Of a stretch of DNA of 64,000 bases, positions 53,775-63,098 are shown piece after piece. The DNA comes from Psychrobacillus sp. FSL K6-2836 (lineage in GTDB: Bacteria > Bacillota > Bacilli > Bacillales_A > Planococcaceae), in assembly GCF_038003085.1 (NCBI RefSeq), contig NZ_JBBOOM010000001.1, positions 992,001-1,056,000 of the forward strand. Reading direction: 5' to 3'. Numbering within the stretch: position 1 is the stretch's first letter; the number at the start of each line of letters is the position of its first letter. The position numbers were made by a program, and so were the translations under genes. The notes under the pieces were generated by a model that had not been told where the DNA came from, searched no databases, and saw only the letters and a list, made by a program, of their open reading frames with translations.

Positions 53775-54935
53775 TTATTTGTTTAATGTAAGGAGGAATT
53801 CCTCTAGTCTATTTAATCCTTTTTCTAGTACAGACATGCTATAAGCATAGGAAATGCGTATGAAACCTTCCCCATACTCCGTAAACGCACTTCCAGGAAC
53901 GACAGCCACTCCACCCTCCTGTAATAGCTTCGTAGCAAAATCAAAAGAATTCAATCCGTATTTTCTTATGTCAGGGAAAATATAAAAAGCTCCATTTGGC
54001 TTTTCTACTATCATCCCCATCTCTATTAAACGACTATATACAAAGTCACGTCTTTTCACATATTCTAAGTTCATTTCACTTGGCGTATCTTTTGCATTTG
54101 TTAATGCCTCAATTGCTGCATATTGAGCTGGTAGTGATGCACAAATTGTGTTAAAGGCATGCACCTTAACTACATGCTCCATTACATTCGCCGGTCCCAT
54201 CAAGAAGCCAATCCGCCATCCGGTCATTGAATGCGACTTGGATACACCGTGGATATAAAATAATTTATCGCGAATTTCCTTGTAGCTAGCAAAGGAATGG
54301 TGCTTGCCAGAGAATGTATTCTCGCTATATATTTCATCTGTTAGGACGAATAAATTCTTTTCTTTTATAACATCTACTAATCCATCCATCGTCTCTTTTG
54401 TTAGGACAACGCCAGTTGGATTAGAAGGATTATTGAAAAACATCGCCTTTGTTTTATCCGTAATCAAGCTCGCAAGTCTTTCTGCAGAAGGCTGAAAATT
54501 AGTGTCAGTCGTATCTAAATACACCACTTTGGCTCCGCAAAGTTCAATTACTGGCACATAACCTGAATAAGTTGGAGCCGGCAAGATAACCTCGTCTCCT
54601 TCTTCTAAAATTGTTCGAAATACTGCATCTATCGCTTCGCTAGCACCATTAGTTATGATTATTTCATTTTGGATATCATATGAAAAACCATATTTATCGG
54701 AGAAAAAAGAGTTCACAGCATTTCTTAACTCTAGAAGCCCCGCATTATGCGAATACCCTGTTAAATTTTGTTCGATTGCTCGAATACCTGCTTCTTTTAC
54801 TGAAGTAGGTGTTGGAAAATCTGGTTGACCAATCGTCAAATTAATGGCATCTGGGTAATGAACTAATTGATTGGAAAATTGTCGAGTTCCAGGAATTTTC
54901 AAGGATTCCGCTCGAGGATTTATTCGTATATTCAT
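53775..54935 (-). CDS. Class I/II aminotransferase, PatA-like
   Basis: A PLP-dependent aminotransferase of 386 residues, fold type I. Clear signatures: TIGQPDFPTPTSVKEAG, TGYSHNAGLLELRNAV, ITNGASEAIDAVFRTIL, NNPSNPTGVVL, TDEIYSENTF, the PLP lysine in HGVSKSHSMTGWRIGF, and the carboxylate-binding arginine in EGFIRISYA. It is most like B. subtilis PatA, a putative N-acetyl-LL-diaminopimelate aminotransferase, but related enzymes act on aspartate or aromatic amino acids. AAGGAAGAG precedes the ATG. Single-gene unit. Confidence 0.88.
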   Translation of the reverse strand: MNIRINPRAESLKIPGTRQFSNQLVHYPDAINLTIGQPDFPTPTSVKEAGIRAIEQNLTGYSHNAGLLELRNAVNSFFSDKYGFSYDIQNEIIITNGASEAIDAVFRTILEEGDEVILPAPTYSGYVPVIELCGAKVVYLDTTDTNFQPSAERLASLITDKTKAMFFNNPSNPTGVVLTKETMDGLVDVIKEKNLFVLTDEIYSENTFSGKHHSFASYKEIRDKLFYIHGVSKSHSMTGWRIGFLMGPANVMEHVVKVHAFNTICASLPAQYAAIEALTNAKDTPSEMNLEYVKRRDFVYSRLIEMGMIVEKPNGAFYIFPDIRKYGLNSFDFATKLLQEGGVAVVPGSAFTEYGEGFIRISYAYSMSVLEKGLNRLEEFLLTLNK

Positions 54936-55039
54936 CGTTTAATCTCTTCCTTCTATTAATTTTCTAGAATGTTTATATGTAAGTATACTTTAAAGAGGCT
55001 AGGTTTATCATTACTTTTTGGATTATTTAGAAACCAGAA

Positions 55040-55260
55040 AATAAGACAATAAGAAAAACACAACCCTTAAAGGGTCAAACTGGTTTCATCTTTGTCGGTT
55101 GCTCTGGACAGACTTGCTGCTATATCATTACTGTGTGATTTTTAAAGAGGATAATCATGACTGTCGTCACAATCATCCTCTCTTTTATCGGTAATTTTAT
55201 AGCGATAACCTGTCCAGTCAAAGCAATCAGGTACTTCTTGCTCATGAAGTACCCTATCTT
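55040..55260 (+). repeat. ~410-bp structured element, diverged and truncated copy 3
   Basis: It aligns with the left and central parts of the copies at 37.1 and 44.5 kb (TCAAACTGGTTTCATC, GGACAGACTTGCTGCTATAT, ATCGGTAATTTTATAGCGAT, CCTGTCC). The central stem is new again: AGAGGATAATCATGAC with GTCACAATCATCCTCT around TGTC. It has three imperfect pairs; these become G-U pairs if the minus strand is the RNA. The right half is missing. It fills the gap between pxpC and the aminotransferase gene. Confidence 0.75.
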
Positions 55261-55301
55261 TTCTGAAAAGGAATTACTATTTTTAAAAACATTTTTCAGT
55301 G

Positions 55302-56192
55302 CTATTGATACAATTTCGGAAACTCTTTCTCGTTTTCTAACAATTTAAAAGTGAGTTTTCCACCAACTCTTAATTGAGCTATTTTCCACAAATCCGAATC
55401 CGCTACTTTGCCAATCGTTGCATAGCCGCCGACTGTTTGGGCATCAGCCATTAATATTACAGGTTGTCCGTTTGATGGTACTTGAATTGTTCCAAATTGA
55501 GTTGCTTCAGATAAAATATCACTCTTGCCTATAAAGTGGAGTTCTGGGCCATTGAAATAGTATCCCATTCGATCTCCCCCTCTATATGTATATTCTGAGT
55601 GAAAAAACGTATGGATGCTGTCTTCTTTAAACAATGAAAGATGTGGACTTCTCCAAACAGCAACTTCCACTTCCTGATTATATGTAGGTACTTCTAAAGC
55701 GATCAATCCACGCTTTAGCTTCATTTGCGGTAGATTAGGAACCGATAAAACAGTTTCTTTTTTTAAAATATTCCCTATACCTGCCCTTAAGTAGGCAGAA
55801 TTACTTCCCATAATTGTTTCTGAATCGAATCCACCTAACGCAAAAATATATGCAATGCTCCCTTGCACTGGTTTAACAAAAGATAATGTTTGACCTTTAC
55901 TAACGGTTATAGATTTCCATAAGGGTACTTGCCTACCATCTATTTCTGCATGAAGATCCGCTCCACTAATCACTATTGTATGTGTCGCTAAAACCTCTAG
56001 GGAAAGTCCCCCTAAAAATAATTCTATTGCTGCAGCATTAGGAGGATTTCCAATAATTTCATTTCCTAATCTAAAAGCATAGGTATCCATTGGACCCGCA
56101 ACTGGCATTCCAAATGCACGATATCCTATTCTTCCTTTGTCTTGCAAAGACGCATATACACCTTCTTTATGTACACGAAATAATTGTTTCAT
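55302..56192 (-). CDS. pxpC: 5-oxoprolinase subunit C (KipA/biotin-dependent carboxyltransferase family)
   Basis: A 296-residue protein with the family start GIGYRAFGMPVAGPMDTYAF (first residues differ slightly) and NPPNAAAIELFLGGLSLEVL, then the C-terminal segment GQPVILMADAQTVGGYATIG. With PxpA and PxpB it forms the prokaryotic ATP-dependent 5-oxoprolinase, which opens pyroglutamate to glutamate. Its start overlaps the pxpA stop (TAATG). It is the last gene of the long operon that starts beyond the right edge. Confidence 0.93.
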   Translation of the reverse strand: MKQLFRVHKEGVYASLQDKGRIGYRAFGMPVAGPMDTYAFRLGNEIIGNPPNAAAIELFLGGLSLEVLATHTIVISGADLHAEIDGRQVPLWKSITVSKGQTLSFVKPVQGSIAYIFALGGFDSETIMGSNSAYLRAGIGNILKKETVLSVPNLPQMKLKRGLIALEVPTYNQEVEVAVWRSPHLSLFKEDSIHTFFHSEYTYRGGDRMGYYFNGPELHFIGKSDILSEATQFGTIQVPSNGQPVILMADAQTVGGYATIGKVADSDLWKIAQLRVGGKLTFKLLENEKEFPKLYQ

Positions 56193-56953
56193 TAGAACAT
56201 CTCCAGAGGAGCAACCTTTACATTTTTTGCTTCCAGTTTTTTTCTGATTTTCTGTACAATTTCTACAACATTATTTCCATCACCATGAAAACAAAGTGTG
56301 TCTGCGCTTATTTTGATTATTTCTCCAGTAATTGTTGCTACTTGTTTTCTTATTACGATATTTTCTACTTGCTTCATGATATCTTCGAATTCAGTAAGTA
56401 AAGCATCTGATTGACTCCGATGAACAAGTCGACCTTTAGCATCATATTTTCGATCTGCAAAAGCTTCTCCAGCAGTTTTCAGCCCTATATTAGTTCCAGC
56501 CTTTAGTAATTCGCTATTGCAAATTCCAAAAAGTACAGCGTTCGGGACCGTATCAAAAACAGCCTTCGCTATTGCATTTGCTATCTTTACATCATCTGCT
56601 GATGCGTTGTATAAAGCTCCATGTGGCTTCACATGGGAGAGTTCTACATGATTAATATGACAAAATGCTTGTAAAGCACCTATTTGATAAACAATCATTT
56701 CGTAAATTTCCGATGGGCTCATACTAATATTTCTTCTACCAAATCCTTGTATATCGGGAAAACCAGGATGCGCTCCTATAGAAAGATGATTTTCTTTTGC
56801 AGTTTGAATTGTCTTGTTCATCACGGAGAAATCCCCTGCATGAAACCCACATGCAATATTTGCCGAAGTAATTACTTTAAAAAGTGCAACATCATCCCCA
56901 ATATTATAGTTACCAAAACTTTCCCCTACATCCGCATTCAAATCAATTCTCAT
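56192..56953 (-). CDS. pxpA: 5-oxoprolinase subunit A (LamB/YcsF family)
   Basis: A 253-residue protein with the LamB/YcsF pattern: MRIDLNADVGESFGNYNIGD, ANIACGFHAGDFSVMN, IGAHPGFPDIQGFGRR, HVKPHGALYN and AGEAFADRKYDAKGRL. It is the third component of the PxpABC 5-oxoprolinase. It overlaps pxpB by four bases and pxpC by one, which indicates tightly coupled translation and matched amounts. It is of normal length with all the motifs I expect. Confidence 0.95.
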   Translation of the reverse strand: MRIDLNADVGESFGNYNIGDDVALFKVITSANIACGFHAGDFSVMNKTIQTAKENHLSIGAHPGFPDIQGFGRRNISMSPSEIYEMIVYQIGALQAFCHINHVELSHVKPHGALYNASADDVKIANAIAKAVFDTVPNAVLFGICNSELLKAGTNIGLKTAGEAFADRKYDAKGRLVHRSQSDALLTEFEDIMKQVENIVIRKQVATITGEIIKISADTLCFHGDGNNVVEIVQKIRKKLEAKNVKVAPLEMF

Positions 56954-57693
56954 ATATCCACCTCTTCTATGAAACCGTCAATTGTATGCCAGTCATTTTT
57001 CATTTCCCTCTCTATTTCTTCATATTCCGCATTAGTCACAGGAGTAAACTTTAAACGGTCTCCCGCTTTTAGGGAGAAGGGATTACTCCGCTTTATCGAA
57101 AAAATTTCTAAAGGGGTTCTGCCGATAATATTCCAACCACCCGGTGATTCAATTGGATAAATACCCGTTTGGTTTCCTCCAATGCCAATAGTACCTTTTG
57201 GTACTTTTAGCCTTGGCTTATCAAGTCGAGGCACAAATAATTTAGGATCCAAATCACCTAAGTATGGAAATCCTGGTAGAAAACCAATCATATACACCGT
57301 GTATATTTTTTGTGAGTGTAAATGGATTATTTCATCCTTCGCTCTTCCTATTAATCTCTGCATCCTCGTTAAATCTTCGCAATATGGCTCTTCATAACAG
57401 ACTGGAATAGTAACTTGTCTTGCAGAAGAAATAATGCAATCTATTTTATAGCTTCTCCATTTTGCAAGAAGTTTTTCCATATTTAACTTATCTAGAATAG
57501 ATGACTTATAAAAAAATACGGTAACCGTATGATAGCTAGGAACTATTTCCTCTATAAAATGCTTCCAATTAGCATTCAAAAATTCAGTGAATGTATGAAC
57601 AGATTTATAAATTTCAGCGCTAATTACTTCGCCAAAACTAAATCGAAGTGTTCGCTCTCCCGTTCTCCAAACTTCAGGCAAATTATTTTCCAT
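56950..57693 (-). CDS. pxpB: 5-oxoprolinase subunit B (KipI family)
   Basis: A 247-residue protein of the KipI/allophanate-hydrolase-subunit-1 family: the C-terminal half has GFLPGFPYLGDLDPKLFVPR, then KVPKGTIGIGGNQTGIYPIE and SPGGWNIIGRTPLEIF. In B. subtilis KipI also inhibits the sporulation kinase KinA; the enzyme role as PxpB fits better here because pxpA, pxpC and a pyroglutamyl peptidase are adjacent. It overlaps pcp by 11 bases. Confidence 0.94.
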   Translation of the reverse strand: MENNLPEVWRTGERTLRFSFGEVISAEIYKSVHTFTEFLNANWKHFIEEIVPSYHTVTVFFYKSSILDKLNMEKLLAKWRSYKIDCIISSARQVTIPVCYEEPYCEDLTRMQRLIGRAKDEIIHLHSQKIYTVYMIGFLPGFPYLGDLDPKLFVPRLDKPRLKVPKGTIGIGGNQTGIYPIESPGGWNIIGRTPLEIFSIKRSNPFSLKAGDRLKFTPVTNAEYEEIEREMKNDWHTIDGFIEEVDI

Positions 57694-58297
57694 ACTCTTC
57701 TAACACTTCGATACATATTACAATACTTTGCTTCAAGTCAGCATGAGACCAACTCGGAATTTTCCCGTGCTGAATAGCGAGTTCATGTGAGGCCGGAATA
57801 TGAATAAATCCCGAAAGCATCTCACTATTCGTTGTTTTAACATAATGCAAACCTTCATACATGACATTATTACATATATAAGTACCAGCACTATTTGATA
57901 TTTCAGCAGGCAAACCATTTTCAATAAGTTTGTTCACTATTTTACGAATTGGCAGCGTTGATAAATATCCTGCTTCCCCAGTTTCTTGTATCGATTCATC
58001 CACTGGTTTATTTCCTTCGTTATCAGCATCGCCATCTTTTATGTTAATCGCAATTCGTTCTGGTGTTATTTTATATCGACCTGCAGCTAGCCCAAGTGAA
58101 ATATGTACATCTGGTTGGATTTCTGTTAGTAACTTTACTAATTGTTGTCCAGATGTTTTAAAATCTACCGTCATTATTTTTCCGATAAGTTCATATTCCC
58201 CTATGGCTGATCCATCTAATTCCTCCACTATTTTCATCGTAGGATTGACTGTATAGTTTAAAAATGGTTCAAATCCAGTTAACAGTAGCTTTTTCAT
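57683..58297 (-). CDS. pcp: Pyroglutamyl-peptidase I
   Basis: A cytoplasmic cysteine peptidase (family C15) that removes N-terminal pyroglutamate from peptides. 204 residues with the catalytic triad in place: glutamate in KITPERIAIN (about 80), cysteine in SAGTYICNN (about 142) and histidine in the segment around SWSHADLKQS (about 166-190). The start MKKLLLTGFEPFLNYTVNP is typical. It overlaps the M14 gene by four bases and pxpB by 11. Its product, 5-oxoproline, is the substrate of the next three genes. Confidence 0.95.
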   Translation of the reverse strand: MKKLLLTGFEPFLNYTVNPTMKIVEELDGSAIGEYELIGKIMTVDFKTSGQQLVKLLTEIQPDVHISLGLAAGRYKITPERIAINIKDGDADNEGNKPVDESIQETGEAGYLSTLPIRKIVNKLIENGLPAEISNSAGTYICNNVMYEGLHYVKTTNSEMLSGFIHIPASHELAIQHGKIPSWSHADLKQSIVICIEVLEEYGK

Positions 58298-61191
58298 AAT
58301 TTCTCCTCCATTTGTAAGATTAGTGGGCGTATTCGATATTTTCGTAATGATTCTTGAAACGTTTCTGTCCTACTATTTTTTAGTGCATCTATTATTCCAC
58401 TATTAAAAAGATATTGGGATTCCATACAGCTTTCTAACTCTGTTCCATACACAACCTCGTCTGCCGCCTCTGATATAATGTCCGCAGCCACCCATTCTGG
58501 ATAGCGAAGAATACTAACAGTTGGATAGGTTGGTGTGACACTTTGCTGACGGTAAAAGTTTATAGATGATGCTTCTTCAATCGGAAATATATCGGGTAAC
58601 CATGCATGCCCATATTTAATAAAACGTGATTTCCAATAAGCATTTTCTGCTGCAATAGATGTAGCTTCAAATTTTTTATTAATCGATTGTACAATTGTTT
58701 CAAGATTTTCTGCTAGTCGTTTTTCATTCACTTCTTGTGAAATCCGGCCAATCCCGTAAATTTTCGCACTCGGTAAAAAATAAGAAACAGGAAATCTTGG
58801 TGGACTATTATATCCTGCAAAAGGTTGAACCCACTCATGTGAGGGAATTCCATGATTGTCTACAACGATATCAGGAGCCCATTTCCTCATGACTTGCGGT
58901 AAAATATTCGCTTCTCCAAAAATAGTTTGTTGATACTTAACATATGCAAACTCCAAACCAACAGCATTATAACGGGCCGCATGATGCTTCCATTCCGGAT
59001 GCTCGATAATCATTTTAGAAAGTAAATAGTTTCCGTCAACATTTGCTAAAGGAATAACAATGATATTCATTTCTTTTAAGTAGTCGGTATTACTGGACAA
59101 ATCTTTCACTAGGCGTAAAACTGCCGGTGTGCTTGATACTTCATTTGCATGATGACCAGCTTCAATTACGATTGTCTTTTTGAATAGTGTAAGTTTCAAA
59201 GCCGCATCAAACGTTTCCCATGATGGCATGAAACACTCGATGATAGGAATATTGTCACCATAATAAGAATGATCCGGGTATGCAATACGTAGTTCTTTAT
59301 TTTCTTTAATAAAATTACTTAGTTCACATGATGCCCAATTTATATTTGCTTTAAATGTTTCTACATTACAAGAAACAAGTGCTTCGTTTGATTCAACAAT
59401 CGCCGTTATTTCATCGCATGCATGATTAAAATGAAGTTCAGTAGTTTTTTTAATCGAAGGAATATAATCAACCCATTCAAATACTTGGATTCTCGATCTC
59501 GGCTTTCTGCCCTCGCTAACATGCATAAACGGATAAATTCCACCTGGTGCATCCAATGAAATACCTTGTTTTCTTTTTCCCCATTCTGAAAAATAGTCTA
59601 GTGTATTAAAGTATAAATCCTCATAAAGTGCTTCCATTGAAGAGATACGTTCTTCATCTATAAACAATTTCTCTTCTTGTTCACTCATCCACACGTCTAA
59701 CACAATACGATCGAACAATGGTCTATTCACACCTTGTCCATCGTTTATGTATTTTAGTTGATTTGTCATTCTAGGGAGAAACTCATTAATATAATACAAA
59801 TAAAAGCGTTCTCGATCAGTCGGGATTAAGTGAGTTTCAACCTTACTATCTGTTCTATTAATACGAACAGCTCCTGTATTCGGATACGCAAATTTCCCTT
59901 CTTCTACATAAGGAATTTGTACGACTGGAATATTTAAACTTCCCAGTTGAATGATCGTTCCATCCTCTTTTATCCCGAAAACATTAAATGTATGTTCTAA
60001 ATTATCTTCTATATAAAAAGTTATATCATCTGCCTGTAAATGTGTATGTTTTTCAAGATATACGTCAATAGGATACATTTCTTGTATCCATCTTATCGGC
60101 AACTCTAATCCACCATGATTATCCTCTTTTTTTGCATAAATTTTTACTTCAATCACGTCTTTTGTAATGTCTGGTAGTATTTCTTCACGAACCCATTGAA
60201 ATCCTGTTTTAAAAGCAGAATAGACTTTTACCTTATTCAATTGCGGATAAGACACCTGTATATCTCGCTTCAGTTGATCTCGGATATATATCGGTTCAGA
60301 TATAAAGACTTCGATTTCATCACCATCCAATAAGGTAGAATCTCTTAATACTTTATGGACCAATTCTATTTCTGATACATCTTCCCATTCCTCTTCCAAA
60401 AGTAGCTTAGAGGGCTTCTTTTCATCGAATTGAATTTGCTGTTCCCAGTAACCAAAAGTTCCTTCTTCACTCCAGTTTTTTTGATAGTTCAACCATTTTA
60501 GTGCTGATGCTACTTCATTTATAGTTCCCTCTAGTTTTAGCTTATTTGCTTTTATAAGCTTTAATTTTGTTTCATCACCTGCTTGTACCGTTATTCCAAT
60601 ACTTGCGGTAAGATTATTCGTAACAGGAAGTTTGATTTCTGTACAATACAAAGCTGTTCTCGCAACAAAATGACAAAATTCTATGAAAATTTCTCTCTTT
60701 TTCATACTAGGGTGTATATCTATATTTAAACTAAGTGTTTGATTAGGCGATGCTTCGTTATCAGCTCCAAATCCCGAAAAGCTCCAAATTTCCGCTAAAC
60801 TATGAATAGATTTAATGACAGAATGCTGTGCATCTACATGAAAATCATTATTTACGCCAACAGTTGAAAGCTTTGATAATAATTTTGAACATTCCATTTC
60901 ATTCTCATAATGGACAGTTATTATTCGTTTGTCATAAGCAATATAACTAGATTCCAGATTTTCTTTAAATATCATCTTTACTTTTTGATCATTGTATTCA
61001 AAGAAGTTATACGATAATGCAGTAGTTTCAAAGCCTACTCTTGCAAAGAAGTCTAATAATCCGTCAGGCATTAACCCTAATGGCAAATCTACAAATAGAG
61101 AAATGCCATCTATTACATTATCGTTATTTTTGTCTATAAATATCCCATCTAGAGTCCAGATTTTTTGTAGACTTTCCAGATTCAGCACCAC
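58294..61191 (-). CDS. M14-family zinc carboxypeptidase with a large unassigned N-terminal region
   Basis: A 965-residue protein. The C-terminal third (about 620-960) is an M14 metallopeptidase: the zinc motif HxxE in EAGHHANEVSSTPAVLRL (about 680), IPLANVDGNYLL, and the third zinc histidine in VVDNHGIPSHEW (about 778). The first ~600 residues match no domain I recognise. They contain two similar stretches (WTLDGIFIDKNND..LPLGL and WSFSGFGADNEA..IHPSM), so the region may be a duplicated module. No signal peptide is seen, so it should act in the cytoplasm on imported peptides. It begins with GTG immediately after the permease stop; the ribosome site (TAGGTGG) is weak. Confidence 0.88.
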   Translation of the reverse strand: MVLNLESLQKIWTLDGIFIDKNNDNVIDGISLFVDLPLGLMPDGLLDFFARVGFETTALSYNFFEYNDQKVKMIFKENLESSYIAYDKRIITVHYENEMECSKLLSKLSTVGVNNDFHVDAQHSVIKSIHSLAEIWSFSGFGADNEASPNQTLSLNIDIHPSMKKREIFIEFCHFVARTALYCTEIKLPVTNNLTASIGITVQAGDETKLKLIKANKLKLEGTINEVASALKWLNYQKNWSEEGTFGYWEQQIQFDEKKPSKLLLEEEWEDVSEIELVHKVLRDSTLLDGDEIEVFISEPIYIRDQLKRDIQVSYPQLNKVKVYSAFKTGFQWVREEILPDITKDVIEVKIYAKKEDNHGGLELPIRWIQEMYPIDVYLEKHTHLQADDITFYIEDNLEHTFNVFGIKEDGTIIQLGSLNIPVVQIPYVEEGKFAYPNTGAVRINRTDSKVETHLIPTDRERFYLYYINEFLPRMTNQLKYINDGQGVNRPLFDRIVLDVWMSEQEEKLFIDEERISSMEALYEDLYFNTLDYFSEWGKRKQGISLDAPGGIYPFMHVSEGRKPRSRIQVFEWVDYIPSIKKTTELHFNHACDEITAIVESNEALVSCNVETFKANINWASCELSNFIKENKELRIAYPDHSYYGDNIPIIECFMPSWETFDAALKLTLFKKTIVIEAGHHANEVSSTPAVLRLVKDLSSNTDYLKEMNIIVIPLANVDGNYLLSKMIIEHPEWKHHAARYNAVGLEFAYVKYQQTIFGEANILPQVMRKWAPDIVVDNHGIPSHEWVQPFAGYNSPPRFPVSYFLPSAKIYGIGRISQEVNEKRLAENLETIVQSINKKFEATSIAAENAYWKSRFIKYGHAWLPDIFPIEEASSINFYRQQSVTPTYPTVSILRYPEWVAADIISEAADEVVYGTELESCMESQYLFNSGIIDALKNSRTETFQESLRKYRIRPLILQMEEKL

Positions 61192-62094
61192 CTACATTTT
61201 CATATTTGGATCAAACCGATCACGCAACCAATCACCTAACAGATTGAATCCTAAAACCGTTAACATAACAGCAACCCCTGGGAATACGGATGTCCACCAG
61301 GCTGTAGTTATATAATTACGGCTATCTGCAAGCATTCCTCCCCATGAAGGAATCGTAGGGTCAACACCTAGCCCTAGAAATGTCAAGGAAGCTTCTAGTA
61401 ATATAAACTCGGCAATATACATCGTACCTAAAACAAAGATTGAAGAAAGAACATTTGGTAAAATATGTTTCCTAATAATTGTGAAATTCGTCCCACCAAT
61501 TGCTCTAGCGGCATGAACAAATTCTTGCTCCTTTAGCGCAATTACTTGCCCCCGAATAAGTCTCGCAAAACCTACCCAATAGGTTAAACCTAAAATAATA
61601 ATTATTTTCCAAATACCCGTACCTAATATACTCATTACAACAATAGCAAACAAAATAAATGGGAATGCTAGCTGAATATCTGCAACACGCATTATAAAAT
61701 CATCTAACCATTTGCCGAAATATCCTGAAACCAACCCTAGAATAGTTCCAATAACAAGCGAAATTAGTACTCCAAAAAAACCTACCATTAAAGAGATTCT
61801 CGCTCCGTATAAAATTCTAGTAAATAAATCTCTTCCTAATTGATCTGCACCTAAAAAATAGATAGATTCGCCAGTTGGATCCGCCCAAGATGGTGGATCT
61901 AATCTAGATCCTAAACTGGCTTTTCCTGGGTCAAAAGCCGTTAGCCAAGGTGCAAAAATAGCACATCCAACACTAATCGCAACTAGTATAATTCCGATAA
62001 AGCCTGCTGGATTTTTTTTGATAAATTTCAAGAAACTCTTCCAAACAGATTTTTTAGGTAGGGCTAATGAATCTTCTTTTGATACTAATGCCAT
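61192..62094 (-). CDS. Oligopeptide/dipeptide ABC transporter permease (DppC/OppC type)
   Basis: An inner membrane permease of 300 residues with about six helices. An N-terminal OppC_N region ends near GKASLGSRLDPPSWADPTGE and FLGADQLGRDLFTRILYGAR. The EAA coupling loop is GQVIALKEQEFVHAARAIGGT followed by HILPNV. The tail has LGVDPTIPSWGGMLADSR. It overlaps the partner permease by one base. Together with the binding protein it forms a peptide importer. The ATPase genes are not in this window. Confidence 0.94.
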   Translation of the reverse strand: MALVSKEDSLALPKKSVWKSFLKFIKKNPAGFIGIILVAISVGCAIFAPWLTAFDPGKASLGSRLDPPSWADPTGESIYFLGADQLGRDLFTRILYGARISLMVGFFGVLISLVIGTILGLVSGYFGKWLDDFIMRVADIQLAFPFILFAIVVMSILGTGIWKIIIILGLTYWVGFARLIRGQVIALKEQEFVHAARAIGGTNFTIIRKHILPNVLSSIFVLGTMYIAEFILLEASLTFLGLGVDPTIPSWGGMLADSRNYITTAWWTSVFPGVAVMLTVLGFNLLGDWLRDRFDPNMKM

Positions 62095-63026
62095 TAATGA
62101 CTCCCCTTTCCCGTTTTAATACGTGGGTCAATTATGGAATAACTTAAATCTACGAGTAAATTAACAACAACCATAATGATTGCTAAAAATATTACGCCCC
62201 CCTGAATGACTGGGTAATCCCGTTGATTGATTGCATCTATTATCAATCTACCAACTCCCGGCCACGAAAAAACTTGCTCTACTATAACGGTTCCACCTAG
62301 TAGTGAACCAAATTGTAACCCTAAAAAAGTAATCGTCGGTAATAATGCATTTCTAAATGCATGCTGTATAATAACAGACCATGTACTTATCCCTTTTGAC
62401 TTTGCGGTTGATATATATTGTTGATTCAACACTTCAAGCATAGATGATCGAACCAATCTGGCTAAAATTCCCGACAAAATCATTCCTAATGTAATAGATG
62501 GGAGGATTAAAGATGAAAAACCATCAAAACCTGAAGACGGCAGCCACTGCAAGGTAACTGCAAATACTAGAATCAACATAATCCCCAACCAAAAGTTTGG
62601 AAAGGAGATGCCAATTAAGGAGAAAATCCTTCCAAAAAAATCTACAGATGTTCCTCTTTTTACTGCCGATAGTATCCCTACAGGAAATGCTATAAGAATT
62701 GCTACTACAATTCCACCTAGTGCAAGTGCTAATGTTGCACCAATTTTTTCTACTATTAAATCAGTAACGGGCATTCCGCTTCTAAAGGATTCTCCAAAAT
62801 CCAGCGTCAACAGCCCCTTCAAAAATAATCCATACTGTATGTACAACGGCTTATCCAAGCCTAAGTTTTTTGTTACCTCTTCAATAGCCTCTTTTGATGG
62901 TTCCCCTGCACTAAACATAACGGACACAGGATCACCTGTTAAACGGATGGAAAAGAAAACAATGAGTGAGATTACAAATATAACCATTATAGTATGGAAT
63001 AATCTTCGAATAACATAAGTTAACAT
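62094..63026 (-). CDS. Oligopeptide/dipeptide ABC transporter permease (DppB/OppB type)
   Basis: A permease of 310 residues and about six helices: family start YVIRRLFHTIMVIFVISLIV, then GDPVSVMFSAGEP, the EAA loop RSSMLEVLNQQYISTAKSKG, and the tail IVEQVFSWPGVGRLIIDAIN followed by QRDYPVIQG. The gap of 72 bases to the binding-protein gene holds a hairpin that could lower permease expression relative to the binding protein. Confidence 0.95.
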   Translation of the reverse strand: MLTYVIRRLFHTIMVIFVISLIVFFSIRLTGDPVSVMFSAGEPSKEAIEEVTKNLGLDKPLYIQYGLFLKGLLTLDFGESFRSGMPVTDLIVEKIGATLALALGGIVVAILIAFPVGILSAVKRGTSVDFFGRIFSLIGISFPNFWLGIMLILVFAVTLQWLPSSGFDGFSSLILPSITLGMILSGILARLVRSSMLEVLNQQYISTAKSKGISTWSVIIQHAFRNALLPTITFLGLQFGSLLGGTVIVEQVFSWPGVGRLIIDAINQRDYPVIQGGVIFLAIIMVVVNLLVDLSYSIIDPRIKTGKGSH

Positions 63027-63056
63027 ATTTATTCCTCCGTATCTTTTAAAAGAAAG

Positions 63057-63083
63057 GGATAGTATGAGATGTTCATACTATCC
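63057..63083 (-). terminator. Attenuating hairpin between the binding protein and permease genes
   Basis: A perfect 11-bp stem GGATAGTATGA/TCATACTATCC with a 5-base loop. The minus-strand tail CTTTCTTTT is moderately U-rich. Such hairpins often trim the 3' end of binding-protein mRNA and let it exceed the permeases. Confidence 0.65.
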
Positions 63084-63098
63084 TCTTTAACATTACTT

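Noticed and set aside
56684-57160. 158-codon frame on the plus strand
   Set aside because: Antisense to pxpA and pxpB, both with clear family motifs.
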